Assembly: GCA_910577375.1 (NCBI GenBank)
Contig: CAJTLT010000001.1
Location: 364,952 to 428,951 of the forward strand
Direction of reading: 5' to 3'
Length of the DNA: 64,000 bases
Origin: an uncultured Christensenella sp.
GTDB lineage: Bacteria; Bacillota; Clostridia; Christensenellales; Borkfalkiaceae
The notes under the pieces: generated by a model
What the model saw: the letters and a program-made list of their open reading frames with translations, nothing else
Database searches by the model: none
What the model was told of the DNA's origin: nothing
In this document: positions 1 to 8,279 of the stretch, piece by piece
How the letters are laid out: each line of letters starts with the position of its first letter
How positions within the stretch are numbered: the stretch's first letter is position 1
Translations under genes and position numbers: made by a program

Positions 1-348
1 GAAAACTTAACATTTAATCAAATAATAGATAAATCGACTTCAAAACGATATCCTTCGTCAAGAATCAAAAGAATTCTTTGCGCAAATTTTCTCGGATTAT
101 ATAAAAAAGACTGTGAAATCATCTTAAAATCAAATTTATATCTTACTCCGCTTGCAGTCAAAAAAGAAAGTGCCGCAACAATTTTATCAGAGCTTGCAAA
201 ATCACAGTATCCCATTATAACAAGCGGTTCAGACATACAAAAGCTGAATACACAATCTTTAAAGTGTAAAAAACTTGATGATTTTGCTTTTAAACAATGG
301 CAGCAGATTACAGAAAAATCTCTTACATCTAAAATGCTAACAATATAA
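1..348 (+). CDS. tmcAL: tRNA(Met) cytidine acetate ligase TmcAL, C-terminal fragment
   Basis: This is the last 115 codons of a gene that begins left of the window, open in frame from base 1 to the TAA at 346-348. TmcAL (formerly YlbM/DUF795) makes ac4C34 in elongator tRNA-Met from acetate and ATP. The call rests on the basic segment near residues 15-34 (SKRYPSSRIKRIL...FLGL), which matches the family's C-terminal Arg-rich block, and on the remaining sequence being consistent with its C-terminal tail. The catalytic nucleotidyltransferase half lies outside the window and cannot be checked. It is convergent with rluB, with a shared terminator between them. The reading frame on the opposite strand over the same bases has no family resemblance and is treated as a shadow. 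Confidence 0.72.
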   Translation, partial: ENLTFNQIIDKSTSKRYPSSRIKRILCANFLGLYKKDCEIILKSNLYLTPLAVKKESAATILSELAKSQYPIITSGSDIQKLNTQSLKCKKLDDFAFKQWQQITEKSLTSKMLTI

Positions 349-380
349 AAACAGCCCGACTTTTTGCGGGCTGTTTTTAA
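346..380. terminator. bidirectional intrinsic terminator (tmcAL / rluB)
   Basis: An 8-bp GC-rich stem (351-358 with 367-374) is flanked by an A-run on the left and a T-run on the right. It can therefore end both the plus-strand tmcAL and the minus-strand rluB. Confidence 0.85.
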
Positions 381-381
381 T

Positions 382-1080
382 TTATAATGAATTCAAATAA
401 TCAATTTCCTGTACGGTAAGCTTTCTGTAAGAGCCGCGATCAAGCCCGCGCAATGAAATTTCACCGATTTTTATACGTTTTAACAACATTACTTCTTTAC
501 CGATGGTCGCAAACATTTTTCTTATTTCTCTGTTTTTACCTTCGGTAATAGTAATATGAATTTTTGTATATGCCTTGTTTGTTTCAACAATATGCGCTTT
601 ACATTTTTTTGTAACGTAACCGTCTATTTCTATTCCGCTTCTTATAGGATTCAAAGCGGTTTCCGTTACTGTTCCTTCAACCTTGACAAGATAAGTTTTA
701 GGAACCTCATTCGACGGATGCGTAAGCTTTTGAGCAAGCTCGCCGTCGGTAGTCATAATCAAAAGTCCTTCGCTGTCATAATCAAGTCTGCCTACCGGAT
801 AAATTCTGCCCGCCCCCTGCGGCATTAAATCCATTACCGTTTTTCTGCCTTTATCATCGGAAACAGAACAAATATAACCCTTAGGTTTGTTAAGCAAATA
901 GTATTCATTTTTTTTGATTGTCACTTTGTTTCCGTTTACGAAAACTTCGTCCTCTCCGCCTACTTCGGTTCCAAGTTCCGCAACCCTACCATTTATCTTA
1001 ACTTTTCCGTCAGATATCATTTTATCGCACTCGCGACGCGAAGCAACTCCTGCCGCCGCAAGATATTTGTTTATACGCAT
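382..1080 (-). CDS. rluB: 23S rRNA pseudouridine synthase, RluB/RsuA family
   Basis: 232 aa. An N-terminal S4 RNA-binding domain (about residues 1-60, starting MRINKYLAAAG) is followed by the RsuA/RluB catalytic domain. The signature GRLDYDSEGLL carries the catalytic Asp at residue 100. The enzyme isomerises a uridine of large-subunit rRNA to pseudouridine. The length is normal for the family. It is the last gene of a unit with dacB 13 bp upstream; in Bacillus subtilis the RluB homologue also follows dacB, after spmA and spmB, which are missing here. Members RluB/E/F and RsuA cannot be told apart with certainty by reading, but position and length favour RluB. Confidence 0.9.
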   Translation of the reverse strand: MRINKYLAAAGVASRRECDKMISDGKVKINGRVAELGTEVGGEDEVFVNGNKVTIKKNEYYLLNKPKGYICSVSDDKGRKTVMDLMPQGAGRIYPVGRLDYDSEGLLIMTTDGELAQKLTHPSNEVPKTYLVKVEGTVTETALNPIRSGIEIDGYVTKKCKAHIVETNKAYTKIHITITEGKNREIRKMFATIGKEVMLLKRIKIGEISLRGLDRGSYRKLTVQEIDYLNSL

Positions 1081-1092
1081 TTTTATACCAAC

Positions 1093-2115
1093 TTAATTTT
1101 CAGTACTCATAATACTATATAAATCCGCACAAAAAATCAAGTTGTTTTGATTATAAATTTCAAGCCTGCCCGCGTAATCACCCGCTTTGATTTTTTTGTC
1201 ATTCATGTCAGAAATTACTTTAAAACTCAAAGTTTCAGCGTTTTTTACAATAATTTTTTCATTTTTTGCCAATTTGCAAAGTACTTCGCCAGATATAAAT
1301 ATGCTGTTTTGGTCTATATTAAGCACTTTATAATCAGAAAAACATTTATCTAAAAGCTGCGAGCTTCTTTCATACATATCATAACAATTTAATACAACAG
1401 TAACAACGTCCATTCCGTTGCGCTCAGCCGATGAAACAAGACATCTTCCAGCTTTCACGGTATAACCGGTCTTTACTCCGTTTGCGCCCTCATAATTCCG
1501 AAGCATTTTATTTTTATTTTCATAACTTCTGAATTTTCCGCTGTAACTTTTAGAAGAAACAATTTGTTTAAACGTATCGTTTTTCATAGCTTTGCAAGCT
1601 ATAACGCATAAATCTCTGGCTGTTGTATAATGTTCGTCATCCGGCAAACCGCTTGGATTTTTAAAGTTAGTATTTTTAGCGCCTAGCTGAGCCGCGCGCT
1701 CATTCATAACTTTTATAAAATTCTCTATACTTCCGCTGTGGTGAATAGCTAAAGCCGCCGCACTGTCGTTACCGGAACGCAACATCAATCCATATACCAA
1801 ATCCCGCACGTCTATCTGTTCGTCTTTCTTGAGATATATGCTTGAGCCCTCTACTCCCACTGCAGCGTCGGGTACAGTTATTACTTCGTCAAGATTGCAA
1901 TCTTCAACGATGATAAGCGCAGTCATAATCTTGGTAGTACTTGCCATTGGCAACCGTTGGTCGGCATTATTTTCAGCCAGAACTGTTTCAGTGGAAAGTT
2001 CCATAACAATTTCTGAAGTAGCGCTCGCGTGTGCTTTTATCGGTTGAATTTTTATGGTAGCGGCAAAAATTGCCAATAGCGATAAAGATAACAGTAAAAG
2101 ATATTTTTTACGCAT
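1093..2115 (-). CDS. dacB: D-alanyl-D-alanine carboxypeptidase (peptidase S11, DacB-like)
   Basis: 340 aa with an N-terminal signal peptide (hydrophobic about residues 4-20), so it acts outside the membrane. The three penicillin-binding motifs are present: SxxK at Ser59-Lys62, SGN at 114-116 and KTG at 215-217. It removes the terminal D-Ala from muropeptide stems and so limits cross-linking. The gene overlaps the end of gerW by 8 bp and precedes rluB. The order scpA-scpB-(DUF2953)-gerW-dacB-rluB points to the sporulation enzyme (PBP5*, spore cortex) rather than a vegetative DacA. A second S11 enzyme lies at 8280-9434, so the exact division of labour is an inference. Confidence 0.85.
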   Translation of the reverse strand: MRKKYLLLLSLSLLAIFAATIKIQPIKAHASATSEIVMELSTETVLAENNADQRLPMASTTKIMTALIIVEDCNLDEVITVPDAAVGVEGSSIYLKKDEQIDVRDLVYGLMLRSGNDSAAALAIHHSGSIENFIKVMNERAAQLGAKNTNFKNPSGLPDDEHYTTARDLCVIACKAMKNDTFKQIVSSKSYSGKFRSYENKNKMLRNYEGANGVKTGYTVKAGRCLVSSAERNGMDVVTVVLNCYDMYERSSQLLDKCFSDYKVLNIDQNSIFISGEVLCKLAKNEKIIVKNAETLSFKVISDMNDKKIKAGDYAGRLEIYNQNNLIFCADLYSIMSTEN

Positions 2116-2482
2116 TGTCGGTTATTTTATGAACTAATTCTCCCGTTTTATCTATAAGCGTATCAATTGCACCCTCGTCAAGTTTCAGAAGTCTGCAACC
2201 TTTGCCGTCGTCAATTAAAAAACCGCGAGGTTTAACACTGATAACAGTACCATTACCGCCCGCCATCTGAAAGCCGTCCGCCTCTTTAAAGGTTTTAACG
2301 TCACCGTATTCTCCGCCGCCGCTTAAATTTACAACGGTCACAGACGAAAGTGGTATTACTTCCGTTCCGCTTACGGTAATAATCGATTTACCTATAACAG
2401 TGTCCGCACCCGCAACTTTTTCAATTGAAATTGCAGGCGAATCAAACTCTTTTTCTTTATTTCTTTTAATTTTTGCGTGCAT
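2108..2482 (-). CDS. gerW: spore germination protein GerW / YtfJ family
   Basis: 124 aa, soluble. The family pattern is visible: a 'GkSI.TvsGTEVIPLSSV' segment around residues 30-50, a Gly-rich GGGEYGD, then NGTVISVKPRGFLI and a C-terminal LDTLIDKTGELVHKI-like helix. GerW/YtfJ is a forespore protein needed for normal germination in Bacillus; its biochemical role is unknown. The start is supported by GGAGAA four bases before the ATG. It overlaps the upstream DUF2953 gene by 17 bp and the downstream dacB by 8 bp, so the three are probably translationally coupled. Confidence 0.75.
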   Translation of the reverse strand: MHAKIKRNKEKEFDSPAISIEKVAGADTVIGKSIITVSGTEVIPLSSVTVVNLSGGGEYGDVKTFKEADGFQMAGGNGTVISVKPRGFLIDDGKGCRLLKLDEGAIDTLIDKTGELVHKITDNA

Positions 2483-2990
2483 GTATTTTCTCCGTTAAAA
2501 TAATAAATATAATTTTAGCCACAACAATAAGGTTTATTATCGTAACCGCTTTTGCATAATACCGTATTCCCGAATGTTCTTCATTAAATATAGTATAATT
2601 TCTTAGTTTACAATAATTGCCGTTCATCTGAATGAATTTATATATAGCCGTTGTAAATCCGTATTGCGCAAGCGCCGCATAAGCGTTAGCTTGATTTTTC
2701 ATACCATAATCACCAAGCTGAACTATTTTATAGAGGCATAACTGATTGAAAATCTTATAAAAACTTACATTAAAGCTTTTCGCGTCGATTTTTTTATTTT
2801 TACCGTTTATCTGCATTCCTGTGGGGTCGTTTTCAATCGTATTAGCATTGAAAAAATTGAATTTAAATACCCCAGCATTTACACTTACATATTTATCCAC
2901 TGTATTTAAATACAAATAATTGTATATGTGAACCGGAAACACAGCGAGTAAAAATCCTGCCGCACCTATATATACCAAAGCGCTGCTCAT
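2466..2990 (-). CDS. DUF2953 family membrane protein (spore-associated context)
   Basis: 174 aa from the chosen ATG. There is one hydrophobic segment at the N-terminus (after MSSALVYIGAAG) and one near the C-terminus (INLIVVAKIIFIILTE). The middle carries the LGDYG...AALAQYGFTTAIYKF segment typical of DUF2953, a family of unknown function found beside gerW/ytfJ in many Clostridia. A longer in-frame reading starting at a TTG (3026) would begin inside the scpB terminator, so the ATG at 2990 is preferred. No Shine-Dalgarno sequence is seen. A sporulation-type promoter lies immediately upstream. Confidence 0.6.
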   Translation of the reverse strand: MSSALVYIGAAGFLLAVFPVHIYNYLYLNTVDKYVSVNAGVFKFNFFNANTIENDPTGMQINGKNKKIDAKSFNVSFYKIFNQLCLYKIVQLGDYGMKNQANAYAALAQYGFTTAIYKFIQMNGNYCKLRNYTIFNEEHSGIRYYAKAVTIINLIVVAKIIFIILTEKIHARKN

Positions 2991-2995
2991 AAAAA

Positions 2996-3026
2996 TATTA
3001 TTTGAAATAAATAATTTAATATACAA
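2996..3026 (-). promoter_or_regulatory. candidate sporulation-sigma promoter of the DUF2953-gerW-dacB-rluB unit
   Basis: Two overlapping readings fit. GTATA-N17-AATAATA (3020-3024 and 2996-3002) resembles sigma-F/G elements. TGTATATT-N13-CAAATAAT fits sigma-E with 7 of 8 in the -10. It sits between the scpB terminator and the ATG. Only about 5 bases separate the -10 from the ATG. Confidence 0.4.
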
Positions 3027-3054
3027 AAAAGACGGCTGTTAACAGCCGTCTTTT
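3025..3054. terminator. intrinsic terminator after scpB
   Basis: A perfect 28-base palindrome (3027-3054) with a GC core GACGGCTGTT, flanked by A- and T-runs. It ends the lysA-M50-scpA-scpB unit. Confidence 0.9.
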
Positions 3055-3064
3055 AAATTTAATT

Positions 3065-3772
3065 TTAATCTATTTTTATAACTTCGTCGTCTTCGGCGAT
3101 AAAATCCGGAATTTCAAAACCGTCTTCGTCAACCTTAACCGATTTTTGCTCGGGTTTCTCCTGTTCCTTTTTTTCTGCTTGCTCTTCAACATATACATCC
3201 TTTTTATAAAGATAATTTTCATCATCTTCATCCGCAAGCATATTATTGTTAAGTTCGGCAATCTGAGCCATAAGCTCGTCATAATCCGGCAATTCGTCAA
3301 TCGAATTCAGTTTGAACCGCTTTAAAAAATTGTCCGTGGTCGCATACATTATAGGTTTACCCACAGCATCTTTTCTGCCGCATGCAACTATCATTTCAAG
3401 CTCTAAAAGCGTATGTATGGCATAATCGCAACTAACCTGACGTATATCTTCAAGCTCAGGCTTTGTAATAGGCTGTTTATACGCAATAATAGCAGCGCAT
3501 TCCAAAATAGTTTTTGTAAATTCCTTTTCCTTTATAGGAATCAACACCTCGGAAATCTGCTGTTTATATTTAGGATTAGATGCAAATTGAAGTTTTCCGT
3601 TAAAAACCAAAATCTGAATACCGCTGTTTTCGTTGTATTTTTCTTTTAGCTCGTCAACGCATTTATTAACGTCTTTAACAGAACAGCCAAGCTTTTCCAC
3701 TATAAATTTAACAGGCACAGCCTCGCCGGAAGCAAATATTATCGCTTCAATTATATTCGTCAAATTGTTCAC
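3065..3772 (-). CDS. scpB: segregation and condensation protein ScpB
   Basis: 235 aa. Two winged-helix domains (about residues 1-160) include the family block IIAYKQPITKPELEDIRQV and the GRKDAVGKPIMYATTDNFLKRF segment. The C-terminal 70 residues are an acidic, Lys/Glu-rich tail typical of the family. ScpB dimerises and binds ScpA to form, with SMC, the bacterial condensin that organises and segregates chromosomes. It overlaps scpA by 26 bp, so it is translationally coupled. smc itself is not in the window. Confidence 0.93.
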   Translation of the reverse strand: MNNLTNIIEAIIFASGEAVPVKFIVEKLGCSVKDVNKCVDELKEKYNENSGIQILVFNGKLQFASNPKYKQQISEVLIPIKEKEFTKTILECAAIIAYKQPITKPELEDIRQVSCDYAIHTLLELEMIVACGRKDAVGKPIMYATTDNFLKRFKLNSIDELPDYDELMAQIAELNNNMLADEDDENYLYKKDVYVEEQAEKKEQEKPEQKSVKVDEDGFEIPDFIAEDDEVIKID

Positions 3773-4559
3773 TTAAAACGTCCTTTAAATCCACGTCAGG
3801 ATTAAGTAAAATTGTAATAGCTCCAAAGGTTACTTCTTGCTTAACCATTATATATTGGTGTTTAAGCATTTCCAAAAGCGCCTGAAAAGTTGTTACCACC
3901 TCATTGCGGGAAAAGGTTGAAAATAAATTTTCAAACATAACCTCTTTTTCCTGAGTGAGCTTTTCTCGGATAAACGCAACTTTTTCTTCAACAGTATATA
4001 CGTCTTTTGGAATTTCTCTTATTTTTTCTTTTTCTCTGCTCAAACTTTCGTTTTTGAGCATCATCTTTGCAAACGCTTCCAACAAGGCGCTTACCGTAAA
4101 ATCCTTATAAACAACGCGAACGGTATTCAGCGAGGGGTCAGGCTCTTTAAAAATATAACCTATCGTTTCCAAATCCTTTAATTTGGGGGTTTCCCCTTTA
4201 ATAAGCTCATACTCACGCTGTTTAAGTTGTTCAATCAAAGCTTTTTTCTCTTCTTCGTCGCCGCCCATATCTTCGCCCGCAACTTCAACAACGGGCACCA
4301 TGCTTTTGGACTTTATATAAATTATCTGTGCGGCAAGCGCAAGATATTCGCTTTCTTTGTCAACGTCGCGGCGAGGCTGAGATTTCATATATTCGATATA
4401 ATTGAGAAACTGCTCAGTAACCTTTGAAACAAACACGTCTTCAATCTTTATCTGCGCAATGTTTATAAGGTGCAGAAGCAAATCCAAAGGACCTTCAAAA
4501 TCGTCAAGAACAGTATTATAATCAACTACCGATTCAAAATTATCGTAATTATTAGCCAT
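3747..4559 (-). CDS. scpA: segregation and condensation protein ScpA
   Basis: 270 aa, a kleisin. The N-terminal signature LDDFEGPLDLLLHLI (residues 17-31) and IEDVFVSKVTEQFLNYI are clear, and the C-terminal winged helix that binds the SMC head is present. It forms the condensin-like complex with ScpB and SMC. It lies 15 bp after the M50 protease gene and overlaps scpB. The length is normal. Confidence 0.94.
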   Translation of the reverse strand: MANNYDNFESVVDYNTVLDDFEGPLDLLLHLINIAQIKIEDVFVSKVTEQFLNYIEYMKSQPRRDVDKESEYLALAAQIIYIKSKSMVPVVEVAGEDMGGDEEEKKALIEQLKQREYELIKGETPKLKDLETIGYIFKEPDPSLNTVRVVYKDFTVSALLEAFAKMMLKNESLSREKEKIREIPKDVYTVEEKVAFIREKLTQEKEVMFENLFSTFSRNEVVTTFQALLEMLKHQYIMVKQEVTFGAITILLNPDVDLKDVLSEQFDEYN

Positions 4560-4574
4560 AATTAATACCGAAAT

Positions 4575-5312
4575 TTATATAAATGGTATCGGCAGACCAA
4601 ACACAGAATTCCAAAGCGCCGTAATGGGGAAACCCAAAATCTTTTGAGCAAACCACCCTACCCAGCCAAGGATATCAAAATAAGAAACATAGGGTAAATC
4701 CGTATATCTTATCAGCAAATCACAGATAAAACTTTCCAGCACAAGAAAGATAAGAATATACATTCCATAAGTTTTCAAAAAACGACGTACCGGATTAACC
4801 TGTCTTGTTAAGGATTCCACAACCCTAAATCCGTCAAGCGGATAAAACGGCAAAAGATTGAAAACTACAACACTAAGCCCGTAAGCATAAATGAGAAATA
4901 ACGCAGTATATATAACTTCAACTATATAAAAGAGCCATTGATTATCAAAGAAAAAGCTAATATTCGCGTAATAAACGTAATGAAATATAACCAAATAAAG
5001 CGGATACGCTATAAATGCTATTATATAATTAGTAATTACACCCGCTATCGCCGTTAAAAACAAACCTTTTCTGTAACTGCGGAAATTGCCAGGATAAATC
5101 GGCACAGGTTTAGCCCAACCAAATCCGGTAACCGCGCAAAGCAAAAATCCGGCAGGGTCAAGATGTTTTATAGGATTAAGCGTAAGTCGTCCTTGCATTT
5201 TCGCAGTGCCGTCACCGCATTTATAAGCAACAAATGCGTGAGCAAATTCGTGCGGAGCGAATATAAATATTACGGCAATTAATCCCGCTATAATTTCTAT
5301 TAAATGCGTCAT
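4575..5312 (-). CDS. site-2 protease family membrane metalloprotease (M50B)
   Basis: 245 aa with about five or six membrane segments. The zinc motif HEFAH (in IFAPHEFAHAFVAYKCGDG, about residues 21-25) and the second motif NLLPFYPLDGFRVVE, where the Asp provides the third ligand, identify an intramembrane metalloprotease of the short YwhC-like M50 group. Natural substrates of this group are mostly unknown. It starts inside the end of lysA (4-bp ATGA overlap) and precedes scpA, a gene pairing that is common in Clostridia. No PDZ domain is present. Confidence 0.85.
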   Translation of the reverse strand: MTHLIEIIAGLIAVIFIFAPHEFAHAFVAYKCGDGTAKMQGRLTLNPIKHLDPAGFLLCAVTGFGWAKPVPIYPGNFRSYRKGLFLTAIAGVITNYIIAFIAYPLYLVIFHYVYYANISFFFDNQWLFYIVEVIYTALFLIYAYGLSVVVFNLLPFYPLDGFRVVESLTRQVNPVRRFLKTYGMYILIFLVLESFICDLLIRYTDLPYVSYFDILGWVGWFAQKILGFPITALWNSVFGLPIPFI

Positions 5313-6637
5313 TTTTTCAGACTTTCGGGAATCAAATCGTTTCTTACTATATCTTCATAAGTCTGCGGTTTGATTATGTAATCAGCCTTACCGTCTTTAA
5401 CAAGAACTGCTGCGGGAATAAAATTTCTGTTATAATTGCTTGCCATCGAGTAATTATATGCGCCGGTCGTAAGCACCGCCATTACGTCGCCCTCTTTTGC
5501 CTCGGGTAAAGACACGTCAACGGCAATTAAATCACCGCTTTCACAACATTTCCCTGCAACGGTAACCTTTTCGGTACAAGGTTCTTTCGCTCTGTTCGCT
5601 AAAAGCACCGAATACTTGGATTGATAAAGCGCGTATCTGGGATTATCGAACATACCGCCGTCCACGGCAACATACTTTTTAACGCCTTTTATTTCTTTTA
5701 TTGCTCCGACAGTATAAAGCGTTATTCCCGCCTCGCCCACAATAGACCGACCAGGTTCAATCAATAAATACGGCAACTTCAGCCCATGCTCGTCAGCTTT
5801 TTCTTTTATCGTTTTTATCAAAGCTTTCAAATAGTTCTCATAATCAGCAGATTTAAGCTTCGGGTCTTCTTCATTATACCAAACCCCGAAACCGCCGCCC
5901 ATATTGAGTTCCGAAACTTCAAAACCAAGCTTTTTCTTGATATACGCCGAAAAATCCATTACTTTTTCAGCCGCAAGCTCAAACGAACGCTTTTCAAAAA
6001 TCTGTGACCCGATATGACAGTGATAGCCTTTCAAAACAATATTTTTTTTCTTTAATATGTAAGCAATCAATTCCTCTGCAGAACCGTCGGAAACTGAAAA
6101 CCCGAATTTGCTGTCAGTCCTTGCAGTCTGTATAAACGCATGGGTATGTGCCTCTACCCCAGGATTAATACGGATTAATACATTTTGTTTTATTCCTTTG
6201 TTTCCCGCAAGTTCTTCAATAATATCTGCTTCACGAAAGCTGTCAACAACTATACTTCCGATTCCGTTATCGAGAGCAAAATCAAGTTCTCTTAAAAGCT
6301 TATTGTTGCCGTGCATATACGCTTTTTTAAGCGGAAAACCTGCCTTTAATGCCGTATATAATTCCCCACCGGAAACGACGTCAACGCCTATTCCCTCTTG
6401 CTTTGCTATTGCGTAAATGGCTTCGCATGAAAAAGCTTTTGAAGCATAAAGCACTTGTCCGTTGCCGTCATACTCTTTTTCAATCGTATTTTTATAAACC
6501 CGCATCATTTTGCGGATATAATCTTCGTCAAACACATACAAAGGTGTACCGAATTTTTCGGCAATATCAACGGTATCCATACCGCCGATTTCAAGATGAC
6601 CTTTTTCGTTTATTTTAAGCGTTTCGCGCAAATTCAT
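5309..6637 (-). CDS. lysA: diaminopimelate decarboxylase
   Basis: 442 aa. A PLP-dependent fold-III enzyme that converts meso-diaminopimelate to lysine. Visible are VLYASKAFSCEAI with the PLP lysine (about residue 57 of this start), HCHIGSQI, GGGFGVWY, EPGRSIVGEAG and the CESGD active-site motif near the C-terminus. The ATG at 6637 is chosen because GGAGG lies nine bases before it; an upstream in-frame ATG would lack this site. A sigma-A promoter overlaps the stop of the preceding gene. The M50 protease gene follows with a 4-bp overlap. Confidence 0.95.
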   Translation of the reverse strand: MNLRETLKINEKGHLEIGGMDTVDIAEKFGTPLYVFDEDYIRKMMRVYKNTIEKEYDGNGQVLYASKAFSCEAIYAIAKQEGIGVDVVSGGELYTALKAGFPLKKAYMHGNNKLLRELDFALDNGIGSIVVDSFREADIIEELAGNKGIKQNVLIRINPGVEAHTHAFIQTARTDSKFGFSVSDGSAEELIAYILKKKNIVLKGYHCHIGSQIFEKRSFELAAEKVMDFSAYIKKKLGFEVSELNMGGGFGVWYNEEDPKLKSADYENYLKALIKTIKEKADEHGLKLPYLLIEPGRSIVGEAGITLYTVGAIKEIKGVKKYVAVDGGMFDNPRYALYQSKYSVLLANRAKEPCTEKVTVAGKCCESGDLIAVDVSLPEAKEGDVMAVLTTGAYNYSMASNYNRNFIPAAVLVKDGKADYIIKPQTYEDIVRNDLIPESLKK

Positions 6638-6657
6638 AACAAACGCCTCCATATAAA

Positions 6658-6686
6658 ATTTTACCAAAAACCGAGAAATTAGTCAA
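6658..6686 (-). promoter_or_regulatory. sigma-A promoter of lysA
   Basis: TTGACT (6681-6686), 17-bp spacer, TAAAAT (6658-6663). The -35 overlaps the stop region of the ABC-F gene. A short leader with GGAGG follows. Confidence 0.75.
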
Positions 6687-8193
6687 TAACATTTTCTCCG
6701 TTTTTTATTTGAGAACCTAGCGTATAAACTGACGTTGCTATTTCATTTGTAAAAACTTCGTCGTGTTCCGTAAACAATAAAGAAACGTCCGAAGATTTAA
6801 CGGCTCTGGCAATTTGCTCTCTTGCCTGAATATCTAAATAGTTCAAAGGCTCGTCCCACACGTATAAATGAGCGCGCTCGCAAAGACTTCTGGCAAGCGC
6901 AGCTTTTTTCTTTTGCCCTTCGCTGAAAAATTTCATATCTCTGTTAAAATCTCTTTCGTTAAAACCGAACTTTGAAAGTATGGCTTTAAAATAGCTTTCA
7001 TCTATTCCATATTTATTTGCATATTCCGTTAAACTGCCCGAATAATCGGCAATTTGCGGAACATATGAAATTTTCAGCTTCGGCGAAATATTCAAAATAC
7101 CGCCGAAATCTTTTATCTCTCTGGAAATCAACTTTAAAAAAGTACTTTTCCCCGCACCGTTTTTACCTGCAAGCGCAATACGTTCGCCGGCACAAATTTT
7201 AAAATTCGTTTCCGGTAAAATAATCTTGCCGTCTGCTTTTACCGTTAAATTTTCAGCGCGGAACAACTCGTTTTTAAAATACTTTTCAGGGAAAATTTTT
7301 AATTCTTCTCTGTCAGAAAATTCTTTTAATAATTCTTTGATGCCAAGCACGGCGTTTTCTTTTCTTTCAGACGCCGCTAATGAACGTTTTTGAATTTTTG
7401 CCGCTCTCGCGCTCACAAATCCACGGTCAATATCTGCATTATCTCGTTCATTCCCTTGCTTCCACTTTGCACTTTCCGACTTGTCTGCCCATTTTTGTAA
7501 CTTTTTGGACGCTTTTTCAAGCCTGACGCGTTCCTTTTCAAGATTTTCTTTTCTGGCGGCATCATTAGCCTCTTTTTTATCTCTTTCTTCTCTCCAAACC
7601 GTATAATTGCCACGTACAAGCTCTGTACCCGTATTTGTAAGAGCAAGAATATGGTCACAGCAATTATCAAGGAAAGCACGGTCATGCGATACCACTAAAA
7701 ATCCCTTTTTTGTTCTCATATAACGGGCAAGCTGTCTGCGCCCTTCCAAATCCAGGTGGTCGGTAGGCTCGTCAAGCAAAGGAAAACCTTCCCCCGCAAA
7801 TAATACCGCCAGCAAAAATTTTGTCCGTTCCCCGCCAGAGAGAGTTTTAAACGGACGGTAAAAAATTTCCCCGTCTAATCCCAACAAATTTACTTCTCGC
7901 TCGATTTGCCAAAATTCAGCGTCGGGAGCTATTTCTTCCGATAATTCATAAGCCGTTTTGTTATAATCTGAAATTTTGCACGGAAAACGGCGGAAAGTAA
8001 CATTCGCCGAAATACGCCCTTCGGCTTTCAACTTTCCGCACAATAAATCCAACAAAGTACTTTTACCCATTCCGTTCGCGCCGATAAGCGCAAGCCGCCA
8101 ATCCGTATCAAATCTGACGTTCAATCTCGAAAAAATCGGTTTCAAAGAATCCGAATATGAAAACGTAAGATTTTCTATTTGTATAAAAGACAT
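6679..8193 (-). CDS. Lsa-type ABC-F ATPase (ribosome protection type)
   Basis: 504 aa from ATG 8193. Two ABC domains are joined by a charged linker (about 190-280), with no membrane segments, so it is an ABC-F protein. Walker A motifs are GANGMGKST and GKNGAGKST; signatures are LSGGERTK and FSEGQKKKAALARSL; Walker B regions are FPLLDEPTDHLD and LYVWDEPLNYLD. The FSEGQKKK...WDEPLNYLD pattern and the FPL(L/I)DEPT segment are characteristic of the Lsa/CplR/Vga branch that displaces ribosome-bound antibiotics. Whether it confers resistance cannot be read from sequence. An earlier in-frame TTG (8253) lies within the preceding gene's terminator, and a second ATG exists at 8199. Confidence 0.8.
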   Translation of the reverse strand: MSFIQIENLTFSYSDSLKPIFSRLNVRFDTDWRLALIGANGMGKSTLLDLLCGKLKAEGRISANVTFRRFPCKISDYNKTAYELSEEIAPDAEFWQIEREVNLLGLDGEIFYRPFKTLSGGERTKFLLAVLFAGEGFPLLDEPTDHLDLEGRRQLARYMRTKKGFLVVSHDRAFLDNCCDHILALTNTGTELVRGNYTVWREERDKKEANDAARKENLEKERVRLEKASKKLQKWADKSESAKWKQGNERDNADIDRGFVSARAAKIQKRSLAASERKENAVLGIKELLKEFSDREELKIFPEKYFKNELFRAENLTVKADGKIILPETNFKICAGERIALAGKNGAGKSTFLKLISREIKDFGGILNISPKLKISYVPQIADYSGSLTEYANKYGIDESYFKAILSKFGFNERDFNRDMKFFSEGQKKKAALARSLCERAHLYVWDEPLNYLDIQAREQIARAVKSSDVSLLFTEHDEVFTNEIATSVYTLGSQIKNGENVID

Positions 8194-8202
8194 ATCCATT
8201 AA

Positions 8203-8231
8203 ATTTTGCAAAAATATTTTTAAAAAGTCAA
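8203..8231 (-). promoter_or_regulatory. sigma-A promoter of the Lsa-type ABC-F gene
   Basis: TTGACT (8226-8231), 17-bp spacer, CAAAAT (8203-8208). The -10 ends nine bases before ATG 8193 and no Shine-Dalgarno sequence follows, so the mRNA may be leaderless. Confidence 0.5.
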
Positions 8232-8232
8232 G

Positions 8233-8267
8233 CAAAAACCCCGACGGCAACAATAACCGTCGGGGTT
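8233..8267 (-). terminator. intrinsic terminator after the dacF-like gene
   Basis: An 11-bp stem (8237-8247 with 8257-8267) with GC core CCCCGACGG and a T-run on the minus strand. Confidence 0.88.
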
Positions 8268-8279
8268 AACCGATTAATT

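Noticed and set aside
18..236. Reading frame on the minus strand (72 aa) at the left edge
   Set aside because: The plus strand here is open in frame from base 1 and matches the C-terminus of TmcAL; the minus frame has no family resemblance or ribosome-binding site.
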